Position numbers and translations under genes: made by a program | In this document: piece after piece, positions 19,798 through 31,543 of the stretch | Layout of the letters: each line of letters starts with the position of its first letter | Numbering within the stretch: position 1 is the stretch's first letter | Source of the DNA: Notolepis coatsorum | Lineage: Eukaryota > Chordata > Actinopteri > Aulopiformes > Paralepididae | DNA: 64,000 nucleotides | NCBI GenBank assembly: GCA_963971535.1 | Contig: OZ020587.1 | Location: 163,557,612 to 163,621,611 of the forward strand | Reading direction: 5' to 3' | Notes under the pieces: generated by a model | Databases searched by the model: none | What the model saw: the letters and a program-made list of their open reading frames with translations, nothing else | What the model was told of the DNA's origin: nothing

Positions 19798-20635
19798 AAA
19801 GAGATTCTCAGCCCCTCCTTCCCTCACTATGCCTTTGAGCGTTCCCACTTACCAGTGATTAGCGTTAGCAGTAGTTAGCGTTAGCAGGTTAGCTTAGTAT
19901 ACAGGACTGGTGAGGATGCAAAGCATGTTAGACAATTGGAACTGCTGCTCGCAGAGTTTTCGTTTGCACATAGAAGCAGACTCGAGATGAGTTGTTACAG
20001 AGCTGGTCCACGCTGCTCCGTGACTATTATGAAATGACAATTGCACGTTGACACGCCCACTACGCAAGACAATTACTCGCACACTGTGCTCCTAAATGAT
20101 TTTTCCAGTTCGCACAAATCTATTTTTTTTTGTGGCAAATGCGAGTGAAATGCTTGCACTGTATAGCCTTGATAGAATACTCTAATATGCTCATATGCCT
20201 CCCAATTTCTTTACACGCCAGAGTGGCTTAGTAGCCTCTGTAATTTACCAGCCAAGGAGGAAATCTACACGCCATTGGCGTTTGGCGGTGGTTATTTTGT
20301 TCCCTGTGCTCACCATATCTCTAGAACACCAGAGCTGCTCACCATATCTCTATAACATCAGAGCTGCTCACCATATCTCTATAACACCAGAGCTGCTCAC
20401 CATATCTCTATAACACCAGAGCTGCTCACCATATCTCTATAACACCAGAGCTGCTCACCATATCTCTATAACACCAGAGCTGCTCACCATATCTCTATAA
20501 CACCAGAGCTGCTCACCATATCTACAGTATATAACACCAGAGCTGCTCACCATATCGCTATAACACCAGAGCTGCTCACCATATCTATATAACACCAGAG
20601 CTGCTCACCGTATCTCTATAACACCAGCGCTCACA

Positions 20636-21463
20636 TTTTTCATACACACTAAACTAAGAGACTCCCCATAGTAAGTTATATGGTTTTTCTATAGTGATTC
20701 ACTATAGTATTACTGTACAGTATATAGTATGATTGTTTCTATAGTATACAGGGCTGATTTCTTTCTTTCTATTCACAGATATGAATGTTTCAGGCATGTT
20801 CCTGTCCTGTAATTGGTTCAAACTGCATGTTAGCAGTTGCTTTCAAAGTATCCAACTAAAAGAGCTACTATAGTCTAATTTAGCACACAGGCTATAATCT
20901 GGAAAAATATGATTTTTATAAACCAGACAAACAACAATCCCGACTCTCTTTACATGCTGCCATCCCTGTAGGGAACTCTATGAGGTTGGAATGGGCAAAG
21001 AAGGTGCATTAAGCGCAGGGCTGAATGAGGCCCTTATGAAGCAACGAGATAAGACCTCATTCTATGAGGCCAGCATGCTGAAGCCAGGAATGTAAAGTAA
21101 TTTAGTTATAAGTACAGCCTTGCAGGTTGCTGGTTTGATTCTGGCCTACAATGTGTGCAACCTTTTAAGTGTTGTGTAACCCATGGATCAGTTGTTTGTG
21201 AATCTGTAATGATAAATTGAGCTGTCCCATTGATAATCCCATTGATCAATTGAGCTGTCTCATTATATAAGGATAATTCTCTCCTCTAGCCTGGATCAGA
21301 GACAAATGGTTTGGGAACCGTGCGCAGATCCTCCGTGTGGACATGTAGGAGGGCGGTGAGGTAGCCAGCCAGGCACCCATATCCCTTTATCTCTCAGTGC
21401 TTACCTCCGACCGGCACCCTATCTATCTCCACACCCCCTACTGTCTGCCCGGCTCCGGCTCAC
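20636..21463. other. dhrs9-like intron, nothing recognised
   Basis: Mixed non-coding sequence with no clear repeat termini or coding homology. A pyrimidine-rich stretch lies just after the exon 1 donor on the - strand. Confidence 0.6.
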
Positions 21464-21800
21464 CTCGCTCCCCAACCTCCGCGCGCACAAACTCCTCCGC
21501 CTTCCCAATGCTCGCGCTGTCTGTGACGTTGAGCAGCAGGGTCTTCAGCCGGGGGGAGGTCAGAGACGTCAGGTCCGCGGCACCTTTCTCCGTCAGGCAG
21601 CCGGCGATGATGCTGAGATCTCCTCTCTGGTCCAGCTGTCGGGCCAGCAGGTTCCCAAAGCCGCTGTCGCACCCGGTGATGAAGACATGCTTCTGGTGGA
21701 GGTCGCCGACCGTGAGGGAATGTCTTATCATGTACCAGGCGACGATGAGGATAGCAGCCGGAATCAGAGCACAGGTCAAGGTCAGGTGCGACAGGATCAC
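21464..21800 (-). CDS. dhrs9: dhrs9-like SDR, N-terminal exon (membrane anchor and cofactor-binding motif)
   Basis: On the - strand the exon follows the acceptor-like tggtgtcttccag and ends at the donor GTGAGC, splitting a Gly codon. It encodes a hydrophobic segment (ILSHLTLTCALIPAAILIVA), then HVFITGCDSGFGNLLARQLD with the TGxxxGxG NAD(P)-binding motif, and ends EFVRAEVGER. With the other three exons the reading frame is continuous, about 326 codons, the normal size for this family. No ATG starts the exon: its first codon is GTG directly after the splice acceptor, so the true start is probably in an upstream exon. The only in-frame ATG here (WYM) would remove the anchor. Confidence 0.88.
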
Positions 21801-21841
21801 CTGGAAGACACCAAGTCAAGTAGCTCTGATTGATTGAAAAC

Positions 21842-22620
21842 TTTATTGAGAGATTGCAGAATGGGTACAGTACAGTGCAGCTCAATACACACAATTGTTA
21901 AGGGCATGCAGACCAGAGAAAGACTTTCGTCTTGTTTACATCAGGGTCCCCCATTTTCAATTCATAATGACATTTATGACATACACAACATACAGATATA
22001 AAAATCCAGGCGTGTAAAAAGTACCCAGAAATTATACTTAAGTGAAAGTATGGGTACCGTCTCAAAATCGTACTCAAGTAAAAGTCAGAGTATCTGGCTA
22101 AAAACACACTTGAGTAAAAGTCAAAACGTTTCTACTTTTAAATGTACTTAAGTAGTATAAAGTTAAAGTAAAAACTTTTTTTCTGACTGTCTAGTCTTCT
22201 GATAGCAGGTGTTTAATCAAAGATCCCCGCTTTCTAGTCTTGCACAAGGACCAATCAGCATGGGTATGGGCGGGTTCATTTTCCATTGATGGGGATTTGA
22301 TTGGCTGTTTTTAAATAAAGTGCGGCCGCAGGATTAATAACGTTAAAGTTAGTTCGGCCAGAGAAACAAATATACGAATTAAAATGGTTGGACCTGTGAG
22401 ATTTGTACTTTGTAGTTCTGCATTTTAAATGTGAGTAAAAAGTATGTTTTTTTTCTCTGAAATGTAATCGAGTAAAAGTACAAGTATACAAACCTAATAA
22501 TACTTTAGTAAAGTACAAATCCCCCAAAACAGTACTTAAGTATTGTAATGAAGTACAATTACTCAAGTACTTTACACCCCTGTACAAATCTAATCTAATC
22601 TAATCTAATCACTTAATTAC
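21842..22620 (-). mobile_element. LINE/SINE 3' tail fragment, split by a hAT MITE
   Basis: The block cagaccagagaaagactttc...caggatccccc-like (21895-21960) is repeated inverted at 59640-59760. After the MITE it resumes with taatctaatctaatctaatc. No ORF remains. Confidence 0.65.
22007..22582. mobile_element. hAT-type MITE (CAGGCGTGTAAA / TTTACACCCCTG)
   Basis: Inverted ends carry subterminal gtacttaagt / agtaaaagt motifs throughout. The flanking 8-mers taaaaatc and tacaaatc match at seven of eight positions. The 576-bp interior is non-coding. Confidence 0.85.
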
Positions 22621-22954
22621 CAGGTCACTTATTGTCATTTCTCAGACATAGATATATTAATTACACAAATACGTTTGAATATGTTTAGTGGAGCTGTACA
22701 CTTGAGCAAGTTACCTTTGTATATAAAAAGCACAGGTAACCAACATATTTAAAAAATAACATAGAATGTAGAAACATGGTAGCTCAGCAGTAGCATGTTT
22801 TGTAGTTTTAGTAGATTTTTCATGTATCAGAAAGGCAAGTAGTATTGTCATAGATGACTATGTATTTTTTAAGATGTTTTCATGTAAATATCTGTATCAG
22901 TATTTGTATTGTATTGTCCCAGTAACAGCAAGAACCATGATGGAAATAAGTCCT
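22583..22954. other. Non-coding, nothing recognised
   Basis: AT-rich sequence with no terminal repeats or coding signature after the (TCTAA)n tail. Confidence 0.5.
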
Positions 22955-24972
<2,018 letters not shown>

Positions 24973-25326
24973 TGGACTGTATCATGTTATCCTTGTCACT
25001 GAAAGCAAGTTGTTTTTGAATCATGCTTTTTGTCAAATAAACTGAAATCAACTAAATTATTTAGAAAAAGACAGAATCCGATTGAAGAGAATTTCCAGAA
25101 AAGAAAATAATAATATTGATAACGATAATATAATACTGATAAAGATAATAATAATAATAATTATTATTATTATTTCTTGATCCTTGATGGTAAATTCAAA
25201 CAAGTAGCCTGGGAGAGTAAAACGTCACCAAAAGTGAAACAAGTTTGTTTCTAATATAAACTGTAGTTTGTTTCTAATATAAAAGGCAGTTGGTTTCAGA
25301 CATTGACAAGGTAAACAGAAACTTAC
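24973..25326. other. Non-coding, low-complexity
   Basis: It contains ataataataata / ttattattatt complementary runs at about 25146-25172. No gene was seen. Confidence 0.55.
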
Positions 25327-25362
25327 CTCAGAAAGATCTGTGAGGACATGTCCTTCAGACGC
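25327..25362 (-). other. Candidate 36-nt upstream exon of the dhrs9-like gene
   Basis: On the - strand a pyrimidine-rich acceptor (gttccctcctcag) and a consensus donor (GAG|GTAAGT) bracket 36 nt. In the frame that joins exon 1 it gives ASEGHVLTDLSE with no stop, so it could be spliced in front of exon 1. It has no in-frame ATG. In another frame it contains a short ATG ORF that would end at the junction. It may be a 5' UTR exon or chance. Confidence 0.35.
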
Positions 25363-25436
25363 CTGAGGAGGGAACAAAAAATACATTCATCAAAGAAACA
25401 CGAAAAGCAACAGAGAGGCTAAACATAAATGCACTT

Positions 25437-25783
25437 AAAGGAACACGCCAACAATTTTGGGAAATTCGCTTACCGTCGTCTCCAGAGAGAGACAAGAAGA
25501 TAGATACCAGCTGTGCGTTCAGTAGAAAGCTATCTCGCTGCATGTTAGCCTAGCTTAGCACAATGAATGGAAGCGGACAGTGTCGGTTAGCCTAGGCATT
25601 GTCCAACTAACACCTCTCCCGAAGGCTAACCGGCCATGTCCGCTTCCATTCATTGTGCTAAGCTAGGCTAACATGCAGCCAGATAGCTTTCTACTGAACG
25701 CACAGAGAGGAAACTGGTATCTTCTTGTCTCTCTCTGGAGAAGATGGTAAGCTAATTTCCCAAAATGTTGGCGTGTTCCTTTA
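25437..25783. repeat. Foldback element with ~165-bp arms
   Basis: The left arm begins AAAGGAACACGCCAACAATT and the right arm ends GTTGGCGTGTTCCTTT. The arms stay complementary through agctatct...gcatgttagcctagctta, with a short centre near 25610-25620. The 347-bp element resembles a teleost MITE. Related sequence occurs at 14510-14880. Confidence 0.88.
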
Positions 25784-26017
25784 ATTCATTTCAATAGTCA
25801 GAAATGTAAGTAAAATGCTGTATCTGTCTCATTTATGTGCATTTTGGAGTTATATAATGCAGATTCGGTAAATCTTGTAAGTCTTCAGACGTTTCTTGAT
25901 GTAGGGGAGCCCCAGTGTTTCCTATTTATTATACTTTTCTGCCATTGCTGGGGTCAACTTGAGATGTTTGATTTGAATTTGTGAGAAAAAAATATACGCT
26001 TCTACGTGCTTTTCCTC

Positions 26018-26925
26018 TTAACACTTTGGATGCCAATGACGCTATACGTTGTTAGTTCATGCCGCCAGTCGAGTGCCGCCAACGACATATAGCGTTTGTT
26101 TGTCGTATTTTTTTGTATTGGCGATTTGAATTCATATTATATCAATCGAGCCTCACGCTAGTGTTGCAGAGTCTCTCTGAGCTCAATTGGGAAGATACCG
26201 CCCCCTATCGTCTCTCCCTGTGTAACTGCACTCCATTAGTTAGGGGGGGGGGGGGGGGGCAGTTTCCTCATTTTACTTTTCCGTCAAGGCAACTGAAGAG
26301 ACCAAGTGATCGCCGGCCCTCAGAAATGTGTGGATTATGTATTTCCAGCACCCAACGCTGAATCAATAAACGCGATCGATATTTGGAATGGCGATCAGGA
26401 ATTGGAATACTCTTTTTGGATAACATCTGATCTGAGGTAAGGAATCTATTTTACCAGTCTTGGGATAATCAGAGCTTTTTTCACAGATATATCAACGTGT
26501 CCCATATGTGTGTGTGTGTCTGTGTGTGCCGCTGTTCAGGAAATGAGAGAATAGATATTTCAGCCCGCTTCTATAGCGTGCATAAGTACACATACTGTCG
26601 ATAATCTAGCGTTTATTTGAAAACTATTCATAAATAGGCCGAAAAATTACAACGTTTTTGTGTATGCCAGAATATTCCAGTAAATGCCGTTGATCACGGA
26701 ATCTATATATTTTCCTGAAAAACGAGGGCTTTTCAAAAATGCTATGAAAACGGAAATGAACCGATTAAAAAACAATCCGTTTCGACAATGTTGACTGCAA
26801 ACAAGTCATTGATAAACGACAGGCAGATTAGACACATAGCCATAATTTAAAACAGAGATTATGCGTTCACAACGCTATCATTGAAGTGGGTGCTGGCATT
26901 TAACGGTTCACCAGTGGTAATCAAA
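26018..26925. mobile_element. piggyBac-like MITE, copy 2 (inverted relative to 10179-11362)
   Basis: It begins cTTAACACTTTGGATGCCA and matches the reverse complement of copy 1 over most of its length (acccaacgctgaatcaataa, atcaacgtgtcccatatgtg, gttgactgcaaacaagtc). The far end is decayed (gtgctggcatttaacgg), without a clean CACTTT...TTAA terminus. It carries a poly-G run near 26245. Confidence 0.8.
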
Positions 26926-27065
26926 GTGCACCAGATTGATGCATTTAAATGTTAAATGCATGCCCACCTTAAAGGGTTAAATGCATGCCCCCACCATAGT
27001 TTCACAAAATAGGGGCCCCCAAACAACATTTAGCTAGTGCCCCCAAAAAGCTAGAAACGGCCCTG
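26926..27065. mobile_element. Possible right end of a hAT-type element
   Basis: The sequence ends gctagaaacggccctg at 27065, whose complement CAGGGCCGTTTCTAGC resembles a hAT terminus. No matching left end was found. It includes a duplicated ttaaatgcatgccc. Confidence 0.4.
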
Positions 27066-27125
27066 ATTATCGCTAGGCTGGTAAAGATATGCCTCCTAAA
27101 ATGTCTAAACGGAAGTACAGGCTAC

Positions 27126-27420
27126 AGGCTTTCCGGTTTCGACAAAACAATTATAGAAACATGTGAAGTGCACAATATTTCCTCCTTTAAGCCACTGCAA
27201 CGGCTTTGCCTGAAGAATTTACTACATGACCGGGACGTTCTAGCTTGTTTGCCGACAGGATTCGGGAAAAGTTTGGTCCGTTCGGAAGCAGCTTCCAGGG
27301 GAAGTACATACACCGGAAATTCTACCCCACAGACACTTTCGGCCGTAGTTCTTTACCAGGCTTTATCTCACGGAGATAAAACTGGGAACGAGATTGGATT
27401 ATCACCAACAAGACACCTGG
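27126..27420 (+). pseudogene. RecQ-like helicase N-terminal fragment
   Basis: The + frame through 27168 encodes FKPLQRLCLKNLLHDRDVLA followed by CLPTGFGKSL, the Q-motif-like region and Walker A (PTGxGKS) of a RecQ-type superfamily 2 helicase. After the Walker A homology stops, the frame stays open to 27536 without further helicase motifs. No start codon, DEAD/DEAH box or neighbouring exons are visible. Such fragments in fish are usually parts of transposon-borne helicase ORFs or retro-copies. It could be an isolated exon. Confidence 0.6.
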
Positions 27421-27434
27421 TCATAATAAGATAT

Positions 27435-27855
27435 GTTCACACTGCAGACGGGAGTGGCCTGATTTCTTTGCTCATATGCGACTCAGATCAGATTTATTCA
27501 CGACAGTGTGAACAACACAAATCACATGGAATCTGATCTTTTCAATTATGATCTGGGCCACTTTCATTGGTCCTGAATCAGATACAGGTAGGATATTTTT
27601 GCAACACGACCTCAGTCTGAACAGTCACTTTCAATGCGACTTGTATGCCATTCTAGATTGTTAATTTATTAAATCCATCTTCTTTATTGTTCATTTGCGC
27701 ATGTGGGTCAGTTCAGGTCAGGACTGGAGCATGTGACCAGTTCACACTGGAATCTGATATCAGCCACATTTAAAAAACAATATGAACAGCCAAACTAAAA
27801 AATAACTGTTCTGAGCCATAAATCAGAATTGAGCAGTAAGGCTTGCAGTGTGAAC
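27435..27855. mobile_element. Non-autonomous DNA transposon, copy 2 (GTTCACACTGCA termini)
   Basis: Inverted termini GTTCACACTGCA (27435) and TGCAGTGTGAAC (27844-27855) are perfect. The interior matches 5150-5600. It has no coding capacity. It sits just after the helicase fragment and overlaps the end of that open frame. Confidence 0.85.
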
Positions 27856-27889
27856 GGAGCCATAGGAACACTGGGTCTCACAGTCCATT

Positions 27890-27985
27890 TCACAGAGTAC
27901 ATTTTACTCAAACTGAGTCCATTTGCGCCCAAGTGAGTAACATTTTACTCAGTTTGAGTAAAATGTACTCAGCGAAATGTACTGT
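27890..27985. repeat. Inverted repeat with ~25-bp arms
   Basis: agtacattttactcaaactg and cagtttgagtaaaatgtact are exact complements separated by about 35 bp. It is a small hairpin of unknown origin. Confidence 0.85.
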
Positions 27986-28775
27986 CAACTTGTACACATA
28001 TCAGGTTTGCAGAACTGTTTCAGAAATGGACCCAGAACCATTTGAAAATATATTATTAATATCAAACATGTGATGAGGTTGGAGTTATATTGAAATAATA
28101 AGAAATTATTGATACATATTCCACGCAAAAAAAGCCATCAAATACAGTAATTTGATGCGATAAAACCCTACACAGTATAGTCTGACGTTTGTTAAGCAGC
28201 TATTGCAGAACCTCAGCTGACCACTAGATGGCATTGCAGCACATCTACCGGTAAAGTTAAAATAATTAAATGAATACAAAGTATCAAAATCAGTCCACAA
28301 GACTACAGTATGTCACTCAAAGCAAGCTCTGCAAAGCAATGTCACAATAAAATGTAAGTGAGTTCTATACGAATACAAAACAATTGTTATTGATGTCATG
28401 ATTCAATAAGCTCTTCAGATCGTTCCATTGAGTTAATCACAACCAGATTGAACATTAACTTATATGGATCAAACATACCATTGCTACGGTACTCAAAAGT
28501 TGTACGTGTCCTTCCCATGAAAAAATAAACGTTAAAAAAAGATCTAATAAAAAATAGACTGAAGTGGTGTGATCTTTGCTGAATCAAACATGCTTTTTCT
28601 CCAGGTACGTTTCTTGTATGTAGGAAGCTGTCGCCTTCAGGGTCAACGGTCCATTTGGGACACTTGAAACACAGGCAAACATTTCCTAAGCAGGCGATTG
28701 CGTAATAAACTTTACTGGCTTGCATATTGGCTTATGTGTCTATATTAGCTCTGATAATAACATGTCACCTATAAA
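27986..28775. other. Non-coding, nothing recognised
   Basis: A - strand open frame at 28396-28725 (109 codons, CFKCPKWTVDPEGD) resembles nothing I know. No splice or promoter context supports it. Confidence 0.5.
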
Positions 28776-28854
28776 AGCTAGATAAGTCACATCCCTGTTT
28801 TCTGCCAACTACTTAACCTGGAAAGCAGCAAAGAAGTACTTTTACTAAAGTAAA

Positions 28855-29235
28855 TATATATATTTATTCTTACCATATATATCTATCCACATCTGTCTGT
28901 ACATACCTGCATATAATTATTTTTACATATCTGTAGATACTATATCTATCTGTAAATATCCCTTACCTACTCTTACTAGTTACACTGCTGGCCAGTATGA
29001 ATTACTACCATAGTGTCTTTATATACCTGTACATATTAATACTACAACTCTGTACATACATCTGATTAGCACTATTACTCAGTAGTACTAATTTATATAT
29101 TTTATACCCAGTTTAATCACCTGTACATTGTATATTACTGTTGCACTTTACGGTTACATTTGCACTTATTTCATTGTACAGTACTTGTGCTGTATGATGA
29201 CAATACATTTTAATCTAATCTAATAACCTTTCACC
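28855..29235 (+). mobile_element. LINE 3' fragment with (TCTAA)n tail
   Basis: It matches the complement of 16455-17345 (ctctgtacatacatctgatt, cagtttaatcacctgtacat) and ends taatctaatctaat. Direct repeats of roughly 75 bp (28776-28850 and 29238-29312, sharing cacatccctgtt and cttaacctggaaagcagcaa) flank it. Confidence 0.8.
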
Positions 29236-29493
29236 TAAAAGCTGGCGTGGATAGCTCACATCCCTGTTGTATGCCAACGTTACTACTTAACCTGGAAAGC
29301 AGCAATGTAGTACTTTTACTTAAGTACTGTACTTTTTTTGGGTGACATTTTTAGGGACTTACCGTATTTTTGTTTTGGATAACTTTATACTTTTACTCCA
29401 CTTTCAAAGGAAATTTCACAGTACTGTACTTTCACTTTACTTATTCTGTTGAGATTGATTTGAATCTTGCAGTCAAAAGTTACTGTCAGGATT

Positions 29494-29514
29494 GGGGGGG
29501 GGGGGGGGGGGGGG
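29494..29514 (+). repeat. Poly-G run of 21
   Basis: An uninterrupted G tract after tgtcaggatt. It could form a G-quadruplex; its length may be affected by assembly. Confidence 0.9.
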
Positions 29515-29674
29515 TGACACACACAAAGAGGGGAAAGGAGGGTGGGGGAAAACACAAGAATAAAATAAATACAAATAAAAGCTGTAGAAAACTCAAAAAC
29601 ACCAGTATAAAATAACTGTGGGAAAAACCCAAAGTAACCACCACTGCCTAGCAGTTGAAAACAACAACAACAAA

Positions 29675-29977
29675 ACGATAGGTTATGTATATAACCTAGT
29701 TATATGAGTACTGGCGAATCGCGTCTCGCTCTTTCACCATATTGAGATATACCTCATCTCCAGTACCTACTGTACTTCATTAACGAAAACAAAGCACACA
29801 TGCACTTGACCAGGCCCCATAGTGTCCGCCTATAAGGCACCAGGCATGGTCACACTTGCCCGTCCTCAGGAAAAAGTTTTCCATTGAGAAAAACCCCACC
29901 AAGGGACCTCAGGGCGCGCTAAGAGCGAGACGCTCAGCCAGTACTCATATAACTAGGTTATATACATAACCTATCGT
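29675..29977. repeat. DIRS terminal palindrome
   Basis: Arms of 41 nt at 29675-29715 and 29937-29977 are exact reverse complements (acgataggttatgtatataa... / ...ttatatacataacctatcgt). The block ggcgaatcgcgtctcgctct follows each arm in direct orientation (29712 and 29994), and its decayed complement (agagcgagacgctcagcc) precedes the second arm. Confidence 0.92.
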
Positions 29978-29997
29978 TATATATTCGTACTGGCGAA

Positions 29998-31543
29998 TCG
30001 CGTCTCGCTCTTTCGCCATATTGAGATATAGGACAGAGCAGACGCGTGGCCCGACAAATGTACCCCCTGAGGACCCGCAACCATAACAAACAAAGAGCTG
30101 ATCGGTAGCCCTGAGGTCCTGAGTCCGGCTGAGGTAAATCCCCAAAGCCCGGACTGGACACGACAGGTGAAGGCTCGCCTCTAACTCACCAGCGTGGGGA
30201 GGCGGATGAAACGCCTGAACCACAATATCCCTGGAGCGAAAAGAGCTCCGGATATTTTTTGGCACGAAGACTGGATTAGGCCTCAGAGTCACACCGCTAT
30301 TGACACGAATAGACACGCACTCAGGCCGCACCGAGAGAGCACAAAGCTCACCCACGCGCTTAGCGGAGGTGATGGCCAGCAGGAACGCAGTCTTGAAAGA
30401 CAGCTGTTCCAAAGACGCCTGCTCAAGAGGCTCAAACGGGGCCTCAGACAACTGACCGAGGACCAGTTGGAGGTCCCAACTCGGAGACAGAGAACGTTTC
30501 ACCGGCTTAAGGCGCCGAGTGCCAAGCAGGAAACGCTTCACAAGAGGGTGGCTGAACAACGTAATACCCTCAAACCCCTCATGACAAGAGGATATAGCTG
30601 CGGCATATACCCTCACCGTCGAAGCAGACAGTTTATCCAAAATAGACTGAAGGAAGGAAAGGACAGCGTCCAGGGGGCAGGACACAGGGTCCAAGGCCCC
30701 CACTCTACACCACTCTTGGAAAATACACCACCTACCTGCGTAAACCACGATAGTGGAAGGAGCATGCATGTTCCGGATGGTGTCGACCACAGAAGGGTCC
30801 ATCCTCTCCAGACTCATCCTCTCAACAGCCAAACCATCAGCGGCTGGCCCAGCACAGGGAACTGCCACAGAGACCTGTGCGCCTGAGAGAGGGCCCGCGG
30901 CAACCAAGGAACAGGCCACGGCGGGGCTACCAAGAGCTGGATCAGGACCGGGAACCACACAGCTGTGCCCCGGTCCGGCGCGATCAGGATCAAGGTCCTG
31001 CGCTCCCAACGTACCCGCTCCAACAACTGTCCTATCAGATGTATGGGGGGAAAAGCATACAGAATCCCGGGCGGCCATGGATACATCGAGAAGGCATCCA
31101 CCCCCAAGGGAGGATCGTCCCCCCGACTGACCGAGAACCACTTCCCCGAAGCGGTCCCAGACCTGTCTGACTATGTCTGGACGTAGTCCCCACTCGTCGT
31201 GATGAGGACCGCCCCGCGACATCGCATCTGCGCCCACATTCTCCCTGCCAGGGATGTGGAGCGCCCTCAGGCTGTGCAGATTGCGAGACGCCCACAGCCA
31301 GAGCTCGAACGCCGCCCGGTGCAGACGGATGGAGCATACTCCACCCTGTCCGTTGATATACGCCGCTGCCATCGTGCTGTCCGTCCTGACCAACACGTGC
31401 TCGCCCACCACCAAGTGGCCGAGCCGCTTGAGGACCAGGAGGACCGCCTTCAATTCCAACACATTGATGTGCATAGCAGACCGGGCAGCATGGACCGCCC
31501 AGCTGCCCCCCACTGCGTTGGTCCGACACGTCCCCCCCCCCAT
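29998..31543 (-). pseudogene. DIRS RNase H end and tyrosine recombinase, truncated
   Basis: The frame starts in the RNase H domain (INVLELKAVLLVLKRLG, VRTDSTMAAAYINGQGG, HIPGRENVGADAMSRGG). From about 30820 it reads as the recombinase N-terminus (STIVVYAGRWCIFQEWC, SASTVRVYAAAISSCHEG) and core (TAFLLAITSAKRVGELCALS, whose Arg is the first catalytic residue). Between about 31105 and 30820 the homologous residues lie in another frame, so two compensating indels are inferred. The protein runs into the terminal block after GTFVGPRVCS. The C-terminal H-x-x-R box and the catalytic Tyr are missing, so it cannot recombine DNA. Confidence 0.85.

Larger units (their letters stand above)
18133..20171. 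mobile_element. Second, degenerate hAT-type layer (CAGGGCTCTACG...)
   Basis: The left end CAGGGCTCTACGCTAAC and subterminal gtgctcctaaat recur near the right side (tgtgctcctaaatgattttt at 20085-20104), with a decayed end gcactgtatagccttg at about 20156-20171. The 8-bp flanks do not match, so the boundaries are less certain. Confidence 0.6.
17989..20306. mobile_element. hAT-type element, 8-bp TSD TGCTCACC, outer layer of a nest
   Basis: Termini CAGGGAACAAAATTAAC and GGTTATTTTGTTCCCTG are inverted. The flanks tgctcacc (17981-17988 and 20307-20314) are identical but lie within the minisatellite, where this 8-mer recurs anyway. Inner arms contain ttaccagccaaggtggc / accagccaaggaggaaat. No transposase was found; most of its length is younger nested insertions. 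Confidence 0.85.
17905..20635. repeat. 29-bp minisatellite, split by a hAT-type element
   Basis: The unit is ctcaccatatctctataaca followed by ccagagctg. About three units precede the transposon (17905-17988) and about eleven follow it (20307-20635). It lies in the intron between exons 1 and 2 of the dhrs9-like gene. Confidence 0.9.

Noticed and set aside
28396..28725. 109-codon - strand ORF as a host gene
   Set aside because: No recognisable family, no splice or promoter context, and it lies among repeats.
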